Shown: positions 55,421 to 63,950, numbered from the stretch's first letter. The stretch is 64,000 bases of DNA from Bacillus sp. S/N-304-OC-R1 (GCF_019749375.1 NZ_JACWFE010000021.1:87602-151601); one strand, 5' to 3'. Made by a program: numbers and translations. The notes: a model not told the origin generated them from the sequence alone.

Positions 55421-55927
55421 TTATTCTCCACTTGCCTTATATTCCGAGCGAATAATTAGATGAACTTTCACAACCTCAGTATTTGCAATAGCATCAAGGT
55501 TCTGAGCATCAGCCAGATACTCATTGTTATCAGCACCTATAAGCATAACCCAATTGCCTGCTAAAACGTTAAAAAGGATTTTTGCCTCTGCCGCTTTTAA
55601 CGTTATGTTTGTTAGTTTGCCAGGGATAAAGTTGTAATCACGATCTGGTACTAATTCAAATCTTTCTTTTAACCACGTCTGGATTCCGCCTGATGTATTA
55701 AACTTCATTTTGTATCCATTTTGAATAGCTGCTTCTAAATCCTCACCATGAGCTTTTGCATAAGTGAAAAATTCATCATAAGAATAATATTGCTCCTCAG
55801 CGATTTTTAACGGCGTAACATCTCCGGCAGCACTGCAAGCAAGCAGTACCTCATCTGATAAGCCAAATCTCCGCACACGTTCTAGTAAAATAGCAGTCCA
55901 TTGAGACAGCTTCGCAGTTTCAGACAC
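55421..55927 (-). CDS. Protein of unknown function
   Basis: 168 residues, soluble, no signal peptide. The first half is helical (LSQWTAILLERVRRFGLSDEVLLACSAAGD, YYSYDEFFTYAKAHG). The second half has strand-like runs (LTNITLKAAEAKILFNVLAGNWVMLIGADN, VVKVHLIIRSEYK). I do not recognise the family. The gene is single, with a terminator behind it and the paired palindromes (56045-56094) about 120 bases upstream. The start ATG at 55927 has AAGAAGG before it. The long hydrophilic composition and clean frame argue for a real gene. Confidence 0.7.
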   Translation of the reverse strand: MSETAKLSQWTAILLERVRRFGLSDEVLLACSAAGDVTPLKIAEEQYYSYDEFFTYAKAHGEDLEAAIQNGYKMKFNTSGGIQTWLKERFELVPDRDYNFIPGKLTNITLKAAEAKILFNVLAGNWVMLIGADNNEYLADAQNLDAIANTEVVKVHLIIRSEYKASGE

Positions 55928-56044
55928 TAGAATACCTTCTTTCTTTTTAAAGTTAACCTCTCAATAAATATTTATTATAAAGCAAATATTCAAAAATTGT
56001 ACGAAACACTTCAAAAATTTACCTCTTTTTATAGTCGTTCACTC

Positions 56045-56094
56045 AATCAAACGTTTGTTTAAAATTACAGCTTTTTAATCAAACGTTTGTTTAA
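56045..56094. promoter_or_regulatory. Two identical 18-bp palindromic sites 32 bp apart
   Basis: AATCAAACGTTTGTTTAA occurs at 56045-56062 and again at 56077-56094. The centre CAAACGTTTG is a perfect palindrome. The 32-base spacing is three helical turns, so both lie on the same face. They sit between divergent genes (55421 minus and 56257 plus). This looks like a tandem operator for a dimeric repressor (TetR- or LacI-like); the factor is unknown. Confidence 0.75.
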
Positions 56095-56256
56095 TTACAA
56101 ACACCTTCAAAATCGCATCAAAATACCTGTTACTTCCGCCCAATCTCATGTCATTTTATCTATTTATCATTGCCAAATAATCTCTTAAAATAGGAATATA
56201 TTTACATTGTATCGATTACCATAAATTAAATGATTTGGAATTTAGGAGGCGAAGGA

Positions 56257-58812
56257 ATGGTAAAAAGGAAAAAGATTCAGGTTTTGAGCGCTTCTGTATT
56301 GGCTGCTTCAGCTTTTGTTACAGCAGCCCCAGCTGAGGCTGCTTCTGTTAGTGAGGCTGAAAAACTGGTGAATGTAGCAAAGGAAGCTGGAACGATTCTA
56401 AAATGGGCCATTTCAATTGAAGGAAGCGCTGACGGAAAAACACGGCCATGGGTTGCTTACAATAACGCAAAAGGAGCCTATGACAAAGCCGTCCAAGCAG
56501 TGACTACACTTCCTACAGCACAGAAAAACAGATATTTAGCTGAGCTTGATGAGCATGTTAATCTCCATATTACGCGGGCTATGTATTATATTGATGCCAT
56601 TACAGCAGGAGAAAAGATTCGAGTGAAGCAGCAGGCTCTAGTAAAGCAATTGAATTTAAACCTTATCAACGATGATACTGAGAAAGCATTCCATGAGCTA
56701 TCGAAAGAAATTCGTAAGCAAGCGATCCTTCTAGATCGTGTATACGGAAAATCAACTCGTGATCTTATCAGGTCCCATTACAAGCAATCGGCGGAGAATG
56801 TCAGGAATAGTGTGGTGTATGCCGTTTCTGTAAAAATGGAGCTGGATCTTGCTCAAAAGGCAAAGTCTGATTCCAATTTTTCTAAAACAGAACGACATCT
56901 GCAAACTGCACGAACCTATTTACCATATGTCGAAAACCCGATTATGAAAAAAACATTAACAGACCGGCTAAATGCTCTTTCACCTGGAATTATCTCTATT
57001 GTAAACAAAATTGTAGCCGTCGAACCAAAACGGATTAAAGTTGAATTTAACAAAGCCATGTTAGCTGGTACGGGGTCAAACAGTGCCGAAAATGCATCTA
57101 ACTATGATGTAACCGCCCAATCCATCAAAAGCGTCACACTCTCGCAAGATAAAAAGTCTGCTATCATCGAATTGTACGAACCGCTTTATACAAATACTGT
57201 TTACTACGTTACAGTCAAAAGAAATATCCAAACCGCCAATTATGAATCACTAGGAAATTCAGATTACATCGTAAAGTTTACCTTCAATGACACAATCAAA
57301 CCAACTGTAACATCAGTTAAAACGCATACTAGCGGAAATGTCGAGGTTAGTTTTTCTGAACTCATAGCTGCTAATTCACCACTTTCTATCACAATTGATG
57401 GAAAAGCTGTGAAATACAATTCCCTGTACAGCGATACTGATTTGGTGGTTATCCCTAAATCAGAGGTGGATCGGATTGGGCTGCGCAAAGGAAGAACCTA
57501 CTCCATTGAAATTACAGGAGCTCGTGACCTAGTCATTTATAACCCAAACATTATGAATACGTACAGAAGCACCTTCCTATACAATCCGGCAGCTGATACC
57601 ATTCCTCCAGAAGTGAAAGCTTTACAAGTAAAAGATGAAAAAACAATCACTGTTGAGTTTAGCGAAACCCTATCAAGCTTTACAGCCAGCCACCTCTCCA
57701 TTAAGAAGGGAAATACAACAATTAAACCAGCAGCTATAAAGGACAGTTCAGATGGCAGTAAAACAAAATTTGATATAGAACTGCCTGCTTCTGCTTATGG
57801 AGCAAATGAAATTTCTGTCAGATTAAATGTTCAGATTAAGGATTATAAGGACCTTAAAGGGAATACGGGCAAAACATACGAACGCGCTGTTACAATCAAC
57901 AAGGATTTAACGCCGCCACAATTTGTTCAGGCGGTTTACGACAGAAATAAAAATGAAATTCATTTCACCTTTAATAAAAACTTAAAATCAGGATTACCAA
58001 CCGTCAGTAAAATAAAAATAACGGACCAAAATAATAAGTCTCTTCAGGTAGCGGCCAAATCGAATACTGATGATAAGATGATCATTGATGCAAAGAGTCT
58101 GCCGGATGGGGTGCTAAATATTTCAGTGGCAGAAGGTGCTGTCAAGGATAATACTATTTCCCAAAATAATAACAGGGCTTTCACTACTTCTGTTATGAAA
58201 AAATTTGATCAAGAAAAGCCTGAGGTGGCATTTTATGAATCTTCAACAAATGGACAATTTATCGCTTTATTTAGCGAGCCTGTGAAAACAGACTCAGCCA
58301 CATCAGCAGCCAATTACTACTTAGAAGGCCATCCGATTCCCTCTAATTCGGTATTATCAATAAGCTCAAATCAAAGAGAAGTGACAATCCTTCTTCCGGA
58401 AGGGACAATTAAAACGACTAATAAATATCGAGTGAGTGCAAGCGGAGTAAAGGACTTAGCTGATAACGCTATGACAACTTATTCAGCAGTGATTACGCTC
58501 AGCGACAATACTCAGCCAGAGTTAATTAGAGCTTCTTTAGATAATAAAAATATTAAATTAACCTTCTCAGAATCTATTTTCCTTGAAGGCGGAAACTCCG
58601 ATTTTACAATTACTATGGATAACCAACCCATTTCACCCCAGTACTACACAATTAAAAGCAGCTCCAAGCAAAGCGAATTACTCATTCAGCCTGAAAAAGG
58701 AATGTCCTTTGAAAATGGGAACATTACAATCGAAACAACATCTAATGCAACAATACGAGACGCTGCCTTTAATACAATTAAGGCTAACACGACAGTTACA
58801 GTTACACGATAA
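56257..58812 (+). CDS. Surface protein with SbsC-type N-terminal wall-polymer-binding domain and Ig-like repeats
   Basis: About 851 residues. Signal peptide to about 30 (cut after AEA). The helical N-terminal domain (about 31-240) closely follows Geobacillus SbsC: AYNNAKGAYDKAV, HELSKEIRKQAILLDRVYGKSTRDLIRS, VRNSVVYAVSVKMELDLAQKAK, FSKTERHLQTARTYL. In SbsC this part binds a secondary cell-wall polymer. The rest is five or six Ig-like/SbsA-type domains with the repeated pattern KxIxVEFSExL...A..Y, ending VTDAA-type strands. No SLH or LPXTG motif. The ATG follows AGGAGGCGAAGGA; the frame to 56230 is not used. It is shorter than SbsC (about 1100), so it may be a minor surface protein rather than the main S-layer protein. 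Confidence 0.85.
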   Translation: MVKRKKIQVLSASVLAASAFVTAAPAEAASVSEAEKLVNVAKEAGTILKWAISIEGSADGKTRPWVAYNNAKGAYDKAVQAVTTLPTAQKNRYLAELDEHVNLHITRAMYYIDAITAGEKIRVKQQALVKQLNLNLINDDTEKAFHELSKEIRKQAILLDRVYGKSTRDLIRSHYKQSAENVRNSVVYAVSVKMELDLAQKAKSDSNFSKTERHLQTARTYLPYVENPIMKKTLTDRLNALSPGIISIVNKIVAVEPKRIKVEFNKAMLAGTGSNSAENASNYDVTAQSIKSVTLSQDKKSAIIELYEPLYTNTVYYVTVKRNIQTANYESLGNSDYIVKFTFNDTIKPTVTSVKTHTSGNVEVSFSELIAANSPLSITIDGKAVKYNSLYSDTDLVVIPKSEVDRIGLRKGRTYSIEITGARDLVIYNPNIMNTYRSTFLYNPAADTIPPEVKALQVKDEKTITVEFSETLSSFTASHLSIKKGNTTIKPAAIKDSSDGSKTKFDIELPASAYGANEISVRLNVQIKDYKDLKGNTGKTYERAVTINKDLTPPQFVQAVYDRNKNEIHFTFNKNLKSGLPTVSKIKITDQNNKSLQVAAKSNTDDKMIIDAKSLPDGVLNISVAEGAVKDNTISQNNNRAFTTSVMKKFDQEKPEVAFYESSTNGQFIALFSEPVKTDSATSAANYYLEGHPIPSNSVLSISSNQREVTILLPEGTIKTTNKYRVSASGVKDLADNAMTTYSAVITLSDNTQPELIRASLDNKNIKLTFSESIFLEGGNSDFTITMDNQPISPQYYTIKSSSKQSELLIQPEKGMSFENGNITIETTSNATIRDAAFNTIKANTTVTVTR

Positions 58813-58813
58813 G

Positions 58814-58844
58814 CGGGACACAGGGACAGGTACACTGTCCCTTT
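58814..58844. repeat. REP-like short palindrome, copy 1
   Basis: GGGACACAGGGACAGGTACA followed by CTGTCCC, containing the inverted repeat GGGACAG / CTGTCCC. It begins two bases after the stop of the SbsC-like gene and ends in a T run, so it may also terminate transcription. The same first 21 bases recur at 61000. Confidence 0.75.
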
Positions 58845-58937
58845 TATATTCTGATTTGGGGCATAGGGATAGAATAACTCGATAGCGTTATGTGGGATTT
58901 GTTTATGATGAGCAAATTCCTTTTTTAATTCCGCATC

Positions 58938-59018
58938 GTTTCTTAATAAGAACAATTTGTTCTTGTTTTATTTTATATAGCGAATTATAATAAACATAAT
59001 TCGTTCTTTAAAAAGAAC
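58938..59018 (+). promoter_or_regulatory. sipW promoter flanked by SinR-like boxes
   Basis: -35 TTGTTT (58963-58968), 17-base spacer, -10 TATAAT (58986-58991). A perfect palindrome AAGAACAATTTGTTCTT (58948-58964) overlaps the -35 box. GTTCTTTAAAAAGAAC (59003-59018) lies just after the expected start site and consists of two facing copies of GTTCTTT. The known B. subtilis SinR site is GTTCTYT, and SinR represses tapA-sipW-tasA there. A further GTTTCTTAATAAGAAC (58938-58953) overlaps the first palindrome. Confidence 0.82.
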
Positions 59019-59047
59019 AACTAGGTAGAAGGCGGTGTACAAAAAAG

Positions 59048-59596
59048 ATGAAAAAGTTGATTCGTTGGACAAGCAATATCGTGGTAGCTTTCTTAATTTT
59101 GTTAAGTATTTCCTCTATATATTCCGTCTATCAAACCAAAAAGAACCCAAATCAGCTACCCACTATATTGGGCTATAAAGTTATGACTGTATTAACAGGT
59201 AGCATGGAACCCCACTTAAAACCTGGAGATCTTGTTGCAGTGAAAACAACAGCTCCTGAAGACCTGAACGTGAATGATGTCATCACCTACCGAAATAACG
59301 AAAAAACGCTTGTGACTCATAGAATTATTGACTTATCTGTTCAAGATGGTTCGATTTTTTTCCAAACAAAAGGGGATGCCAATAATATTGCAGATGAACA
59401 TCTAGTTCCAGCTAATCAAGTAATCGGTACTGTTCGTTTTTATTTACCAAAAATCGGCTATATCACAAATTTTATTAAAAGTCCCCTCGGTCTAACGGCA
59501 GCAGCAATTCTTTTCCTTATTTTAATAACCATAGGCCACAGCAAGAAAACTTATTCTGCAAGAAAAGAGGATTATAGGGACAGTTCCATTTCCTAA
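59048..59596 (+). CDS. sipW: SipW-type signal peptidase I
   Basis: 182 residues, membrane-bound ER-type (S26B) signal peptidase with segments at about 10-28 and 148-166. The catalytic Ser52 is in LTGSMEPHLKPGDL and the His91 that replaces the usual Lys in LVTHRIID; DKxxxD-like GDANNIADEHLVP follows. In Bacillus SipW processes TasA and TapA/CalY. The target pair here would be the two TasA/CalY-like proteins at 59746 and 62494. The ATG follows GAAGGCGGTGTACAAAAAAG. No tapA-like gene precedes it. A 149-base gap separates it from the next gene, probably in one transcript. Confidence 0.93.
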   Translation: MKKLIRWTSNIVVAFLILLSISSIYSVYQTKKNPNQLPTILGYKVMTVLTGSMEPHLKPGDLVAVKTTAPEDLNVNDVITYRNNEKTLVTHRIIDLSVQDGSIFFQTKGDANNIADEHLVPANQVIGTVRFYLPKIGYITNFIKSPLGLTAAAILFLILITIGHSKKTYSARKEDYRDSSIS

Positions 59597-59745
59597 TTAT
59601 GTTAAAACTCTCCCTCTATATCTTCATTATGTTATGTCTATGGATTTTATAAAAAATCTCTTACGGAGGTGAATCTAATTACCATATAACATTTTCAGAT
59701 TGGTTTAGCCTGAAGTTACACCTAAATAAGAAGGGAAAGATATTA

Positions 59746-60924
59746 GTGAAAAAGAAAATTGGCATTAGCTTATTTGCCGTTTTGTTTGTAGCAATCGCAA
59801 TGATGGGAACAGTAGCTTATTTTTCAAAAAGCTTTAAGAGTGATAGCAATAGAGCAACAGCAGCGAGCTTCGAAGTGGAGGCTGTCAATGCACAAGGGAA
59901 AGTCATTGGAGATGCACAGTTTGATTTAGACGAAAAACTGTATCCGGGAATGAAGCCAGCCGAAGTGTACAGCTTCAGCATTAACAAAAATAATACGGAA
60001 GTACCTGTTCAATATAAAGTTAACTTAAGCCCGAGCGGAGATTTATTCCCTGCAGACGGTTCCACTCCGATCAAATTAACAATGCAAAGAAATATGAATG
60101 GAAACTGGACTGACATCGACTACAATAGTGAATTTAAACCGGAAGCAACCGCAGAGAGCTTTAGAATTTCAGTTGAATGGCCGCATGGTAACAATGATAT
60201 TGCCTTTCAAGGAAAGACAGGCAATATTAAATTAGAAGTAGTTGCTACTCAAATTGATGCTGAAGAAGAGCAGGGTGAGCCACAGCCTGAACCTGAAGAT
60301 CCGAACGCAGTAAGAAGCACTGCACAGATTACTTTATACAAAGATAGCACCTCCTCTTCTAACTTCATTGATTTTACTAATATCACAAACTTTAAATTAA
60401 AAAATAAAAATACAAGAAGAGAATATACAGTTGGGACAACACCAGGTGGACAAAAGCATGTTTACAAAATGAATGAGATTCCTGTTGGAGAATATACGAT
60501 TCATTTTGATACACCTGCTGGTATGAGCGTAAAGGAAATTCAGCTTGGGGAAGCTTATAAGGAAACTATTTATAATCCAGATTCAAATCCACTTGTCATT
60601 ACCAATAAACCTAACTATGTTAAAATAGTTCTTAAGTCAGAACTAACGCTAAAAGAAATCAAACCTTTAGAAGACTTAACTGTTCCGGCAAATATTAAGA
60701 TGAACGATTTTCTAGCAGCCTTGCCAAAACAGGCAACAATCGTAGATTCTGCTAATCAAGAGCATCAAGTTGACCTAAAATGGGATGTTCGGCCATTTGT
60801 CTTTAATGATTGGAAAAAACCAGGAAGTTATTCCATTTGGAGTGAGTTCTTTAAGCTACCTGTAAATGTATCATCCGACCCATCACAAAGATTGGAAGTC
60901 AAATTGAACATTAATTTTCAGTAA
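59746..60924 (+). CDS. TasA/CalY (camelysin)-family matrix protein with distinct C-terminal half
   Basis: 392 residues. The SipW-type signal peptide MKKKIGISLFAVLFVAIAMM ends near GTVAYFSKSF. The TasA/CalY-like domain (about 35-170) has FEVEAVNAQGKVIGDAQFDL, LYPGMKPAEVYSFSINKNNT and VEWPHGNNDIAFQGKTGNI. After an acidic Pro-rich linker (about 175-190) come ~200 residues of beta-rich sequence: a PEGA- or CnaB-like portion (MNEIPVGEYTIHFDTPAG, EIQLGEAY) and an Ig-like portion near the end. These are absent from normal TasA. GTG start after AAGGGAAAGATATTA. It lies in the sipW unit under the SinR-like boxes. Terminator follows. Confidence 0.82.
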   Translation: MKKKIGISLFAVLFVAIAMMGTVAYFSKSFKSDSNRATAASFEVEAVNAQGKVIGDAQFDLDEKLYPGMKPAEVYSFSINKNNTEVPVQYKVNLSPSGDLFPADGSTPIKLTMQRNMNGNWTDIDYNSEFKPEATAESFRISVEWPHGNNDIAFQGKTGNIKLEVVATQIDAEEEQGEPQPEPEDPNAVRSTAQITLYKDSTSSSNFIDFTNITNFKLKNKNTRREYTVGTTPGGQKHVYKMNEIPVGEYTIHFDTPAGMSVKEIQLGEAYKETIYNPDSNPLVITNKPNYVKIVLKSELTLKEIKPLEDLTVPANIKMNDFLAALPKQATIVDSANQEHQVDLKWDVRPFVFNDWKKPGSYSIWSEFFKLPVNVSSDPSQRLEVKLNINFQ

Positions 60925-60956
60925 AAATTATAAAGAAACTAAAGTATTCCCCCTTT

Positions 60957-60993
60957 AATGCCTCCTGTTTTCTCTCGAGGCATTTTTATTTTT
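60957..60993 (+). terminator. Terminator of the sipW unit
   Basis: Stem AATGCCTC / GAGGCATT followed by TTTTATTTTT. Confidence 0.87.
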
Positions 60994-60999
60994 CCAAGT

Positions 61000-61027
61000 G
61001 GGACACAGGGACAGGTACACCGTTCCT
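61000..61027. repeat. REP-like short palindrome, copy 2
   Basis: GGGACACAGGGACAGGTACA then CCGTTCC; the first 21 bases equal those at 58815. The right arm has decayed (CCGTTCC for CTGTCCC). Confidence 0.72.
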
Positions 61028-61140
61028 TATTTGTATTTATTTCCAGATAGATTTACTCCCCTCCACATAACTTCCCCATGTAATAGAACAAAACTTTTAG
61101 GAAACAATAACCGATAGCATTTTATAAACGAGGGATACTA

Positions 61141-62409
61141 ATGGAAGAAAAACTAGTACAGGCAATTCAAATGCATGCTCATCCATTAAATGATTTAGGC
61201 ATTCTATTAAACGAGATTAATAATCAAAAATATGTCTTACTTGGGGAATCATCTCATGGGACGTCTGAGTTTTATAAAATTAGGACTGAGCTTACCAAAA
61301 GACTGATTGAAGAAAAGGGATTTACCTTTATTGCGGTTGAAGGTGATTGGCCTGCCTGCCAACAGGTGAATCAGTATATTAAAGGCTGGGACAGAACACA
61401 TTCAAACGCCAGAGAAGTGTTACAATCCTTTAACCGCTGGCCTACTTGGATGTGGGCAAATGAGGAAATGATTGATTTGATCGAGTGGCTAAAAGCATAT
61501 AATGGAACACAGCCCCGGGAGAAAATGGTGGGCTTTTACGGGATTGATCTTTACAGCCTATGGGAATCGATGGATGAGATGATTAAGTTTTTGCAGAAAA
61601 CGAACTCCCCTGAACTTGAAGCTGCACGCAAAACCTTTGCATGCTTTGAACCATTTAATCGTCAAGGCGAAAAATATGGGGTGTCCGCCACTTTTTACAG
61701 CGAGGATTGCTATGAAGAGGCCATCCAGCTTTTAAAGGAGATTTCTTTAAAAAAATATACATTTCCCGACCACGAGGAAAGCGGCTTAAACTTGGAGATC
61801 AATGCACTCATTACCGCAAATGCTGAGAATTACTATCGGACAATGATTGTCAATGACAATGAATCATGGAATATCCGTGACCATCATATGGTCGAGGTTT
61901 TAAATAGAATCATGGTCTTCTTTGGAAATCAGGCTAAAGGAATTGTTTGGGAGCATAACACCCATGTTGGCGATGCACGTGCCACTGACATGGCCAATGA
62001 AGGAATTATAAATGTTGGACAGCTGCTTAGGGAGCAAGAGGGAGAAGAAAGGCTGTTTATTATTGGATTTGGAACACATCGGGGATCTGTCATTGCCGCT
62101 GACCGCTGGGGCGATAATTTTAAAAAAATGATGAGCCCGCCTGCTAAAGTTGGCAGCTGGGAGGATTTGATGTACAAGGCCGGACCAAAGGATAAAATTA
62201 TTTTGTTTAATGATGAAAATAGGCAAATTTTTAACCAAACGATTGTTCACCGTGCAATTGGGGTGGTTTATAGTCCGTTGCATGAACAATATGGGAATTA
62301 CGTGCCGTCTAGAATGTCGGAGCGGTATGATGCGTTTGTTTATATAAATAGTTCGAATGCTGTGAATCCGCTGGAAATTGGACGGGGGATTGGGATTATA
62401 TCCTTATAG
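61141..62409 (+). CDS. Erythromycin esterase family protein
   Basis: 422 residues, cytoplasmic. Family motifs: VLLGESSHGTSEFYKIR with the catalytic-type His, FIAVEGDWPACQQVN, GFYGIDLYSLWESMD, KGIVWEHNTHVGDARATDM and FGTHRGSVIAAD. The EreA/EreB enzymes open the macrolide ring, but this branch is widespread in soil Bacillus and often without proven macrolide activity, so resistance is not implied. Reads alone: the gene on the left ends in a terminator, and the gene on the right is convergent. The ATG follows GAGGGATACTA. Confidence 0.9.
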   Translation: MEEKLVQAIQMHAHPLNDLGILLNEINNQKYVLLGESSHGTSEFYKIRTELTKRLIEEKGFTFIAVEGDWPACQQVNQYIKGWDRTHSNAREVLQSFNRWPTWMWANEEMIDLIEWLKAYNGTQPREKMVGFYGIDLYSLWESMDEMIKFLQKTNSPELEAARKTFACFEPFNRQGEKYGVSATFYSEDCYEEAIQLLKEISLKKYTFPDHEESGLNLEINALITANAENYYRTMIVNDNESWNIRDHHMVEVLNRIMVFFGNQAKGIVWEHNTHVGDARATDMANEGIINVGQLLREQEGEERLFIIGFGTHRGSVIAADRWGDNFKKMMSPPAKVGSWEDLMYKAGPKDKIILFNDENRQIFNQTIVHRAIGVVYSPLHEQYGNYVPSRMSERYDAFVYINSSNAVNPLEIGRGIGIISL

Positions 62410-62459
62410 TTGAGGACAGTCAACCATGTTCAGGACTCTTGCCTTTTTTCAAAAAGAAA

Positions 62460-62487
62460 TGTGTACACCTTTGCGGAGGTGTACACA
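62460..62487 (-). terminator. Terminator of the second TasA-like gene
   Basis: Perfect 11-base stem TGTGTACACCT / AGGTGTACACA, with TTTCTTTTT on the minus strand; may serve both convergent genes. Confidence 0.88.
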
Positions 62488-62493
62488 GAAATC

Positions 62494-63753
62494 TTAGAAT
62501 GTAATCGCGATTTCTTTATTGGCTGCAGCTGCTTTCGCCGTAAACACGACATCTGCAGATCCCTCTGAATTCTTTACATTCCATCCTTGTAAATCACCAA
62601 ACTCGTTGGCAATTTTTGCAGCGATAGATGCTGGCGTGTCAGCTTTTACTAGGTTAATAGTTTTTGTCATGTTTTCAGTTCCATCGGAGAATGATACAGC
62701 ATGTGGCCCATCTTTATGGACGGTTCCATGGATAGTTAGAGTGCTGACTTGCTTAACACCTGGGTGGGCTGGAGAACCATCTTGTTCGTTAATTTGATTT
62801 TCAGGAATGTTTGGATGTCCTTGATTTGAATATGAAATAGTAATCTTTACATTATAATCTTTCTTCTCTTTTGAAGTGAAGATCACTTTTGAACCTTCAT
62901 TTCTAAGATCCCAAGCAGCTTTAAAGTTCATCCATGCAGCAATTCTGCTTTCATTAATATTATCAACTAGGTTTTTAGCTAAACGAACACCGTCGAATCT
63001 ATTCTCCTCTGGTGGAAGGTAGTCATAAATGGTTTGGCGAATAATCGCATCCACTCCCGCTCCATCATTATAACTGAAGTTCCAGCCGGAATTTCCTCCG
63101 CTTGGCTTCCCTTCGCCAAAGTCAAACACGACAATCTCAGATTTTCCTTCCGAAGCTTCTTCCCCTTCGACCGTATTGACTACCACACCTTGAATCTCAT
63201 TAGGATTACCAGGGTCTGTTTCTCCAGGCTCCTCGTCCCCATCCACTTGTGTAGCAACAACCTCTAATTTAATACTGCCTGTTTTGCCTTGAAAATCAAT
63301 ATCATTGTCACCATGCGGCCAATCAACTAAAATCTTGAATTGCTCGTTATCATTTGAAGGCTTGAATGATGTAGAATAGTCCACATCAACCCATACTCCG
63401 CCAACCTCTTTTTTCAAAGAAATTGCAATTGGAGAACCTCCAGCTTCAGGGAATAAGTTACCGCTCGGCGTTAATTGAACCTTATATTCAACCGGAACCT
63501 CTGTGTTGTTTTTATTAATTATGAAGCTATAGGCCTCAATCGGCTTCATACCGGGGTAGAGCTTGTCACCTAAATTAAACTCTGCATTGCCAATGGTTTT
63601 CCCATCCTTATTCACCACATCTACATCAAAGATGGCTGCCGCTGCGATGTTATCCTCACTAGTGAAGCTCTTGGAAAAATAGGCAACTGTCCCCATAATT
63701 GCAATTGCAATAACCAATACTGCAAACAGACTCAGACCGATTTTCTTTTTCAA
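62494..63753 (-). CDS. Second TasA/CalY-family protein with a different C-terminal half
   Basis: 419 residues. The first ~175 residues are close to the 59746 protein: MKKKIGLSLFAVLVIAIAIM, GTVAYFSKSF, NAEFNLGDKLYPGMKPIEAYSF, WPHGDNDIDFQGKTGSIKLE. The C-terminal ~240 residues differ completely and seem to contain two copies of one fold: GVRLAKNLVDNI...GSKVIFTSKEKKDYNVKITI and TPASIAAKIANEF...ADVVFTAKAAAANKEIAITF. A conserved-looking HGTVHKDGPHAVSFSDG lies between. TTG start after GGGGGAAGGTTCGG. Monocistronic, under a promoter almost the same as that of sipW. Likely exported and cut by SipW. Confidence 0.82.
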   Translation of the reverse strand: MKKKIGLSLFAVLVIAIAIMGTVAYFSKSFTSEDNIAAAAIFDVDVVNKDGKTIGNAEFNLGDKLYPGMKPIEAYSFIINKNNTEVPVEYKVQLTPSGNLFPEAGGSPIAISLKKEVGGVWVDVDYSTSFKPSNDNEQFKILVDWPHGDNDIDFQGKTGSIKLEVVATQVDGDEEPGETDPGNPNEIQGVVVNTVEGEEASEGKSEIVVFDFGEGKPSGGNSGWNFSYNDGAGVDAIIRQTIYDYLPPEENRFDGVRLAKNLVDNINESRIAAWMNFKAAWDLRNEGSKVIFTSKEKKDYNVKITISYSNQGHPNIPENQINEQDGSPAHPGVKQVSTLTIHGTVHKDGPHAVSFSDGTENMTKTINLVKADTPASIAAKIANEFGDLQGWNVKNSEGSADVVFTAKAAAANKEIAITF

Positions 63754-63861
63754 CCGAACCTTCCCCCTATTAAAATATATTTCTACAATTTGAGATTCAG
63801 TAAACCACTTATCAACTCACCACCTAAGTCAAAATATTTTAGAAACACCTAAATCCTTATT

Positions 63862-63931
63862 AAAGAACAATTTACCCTATTATAATTCTTTATAAAGAAA
63901 TAAACAAGTTATTTCGTTTCTTATTAAGAAC
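63862..63931 (-). promoter_or_regulatory. Promoter of the second TasA-like gene with SinR-like boxes
   Basis: Minus strand: -35 TTGTTT (63902-63907), 17-base spacer, -10 TATAAT (63879-63884), identical boxes and spacing to the sipW promoter. GTTCTTT (63862-63868) lies downstream of the -10 box. GTTCTTAATAAGAAAC (63916-63931) lies upstream and matches the sipW element at 58938-58953 with one change when reversed. A palindrome TTCTTTATAAAGAA (63886-63899) lies between the boxes. Confidence 0.8.
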
Positions 63932-63950
63932 AATTCAACTACATAAATAA

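Noticed and set aside
59597..59745. Small gene (tapA-like) between sipW and the TasA-like gene
   Set aside because: A GGAGGTGAATC motif near 59665 precedes only a six-codon frame; nothing TapA-like is visible.
61141..62409. Macrolide resistance gene
   Set aside because: The family match is clear but many chromosomal members have no shown macrolide esterase activity, so only the family name is given.
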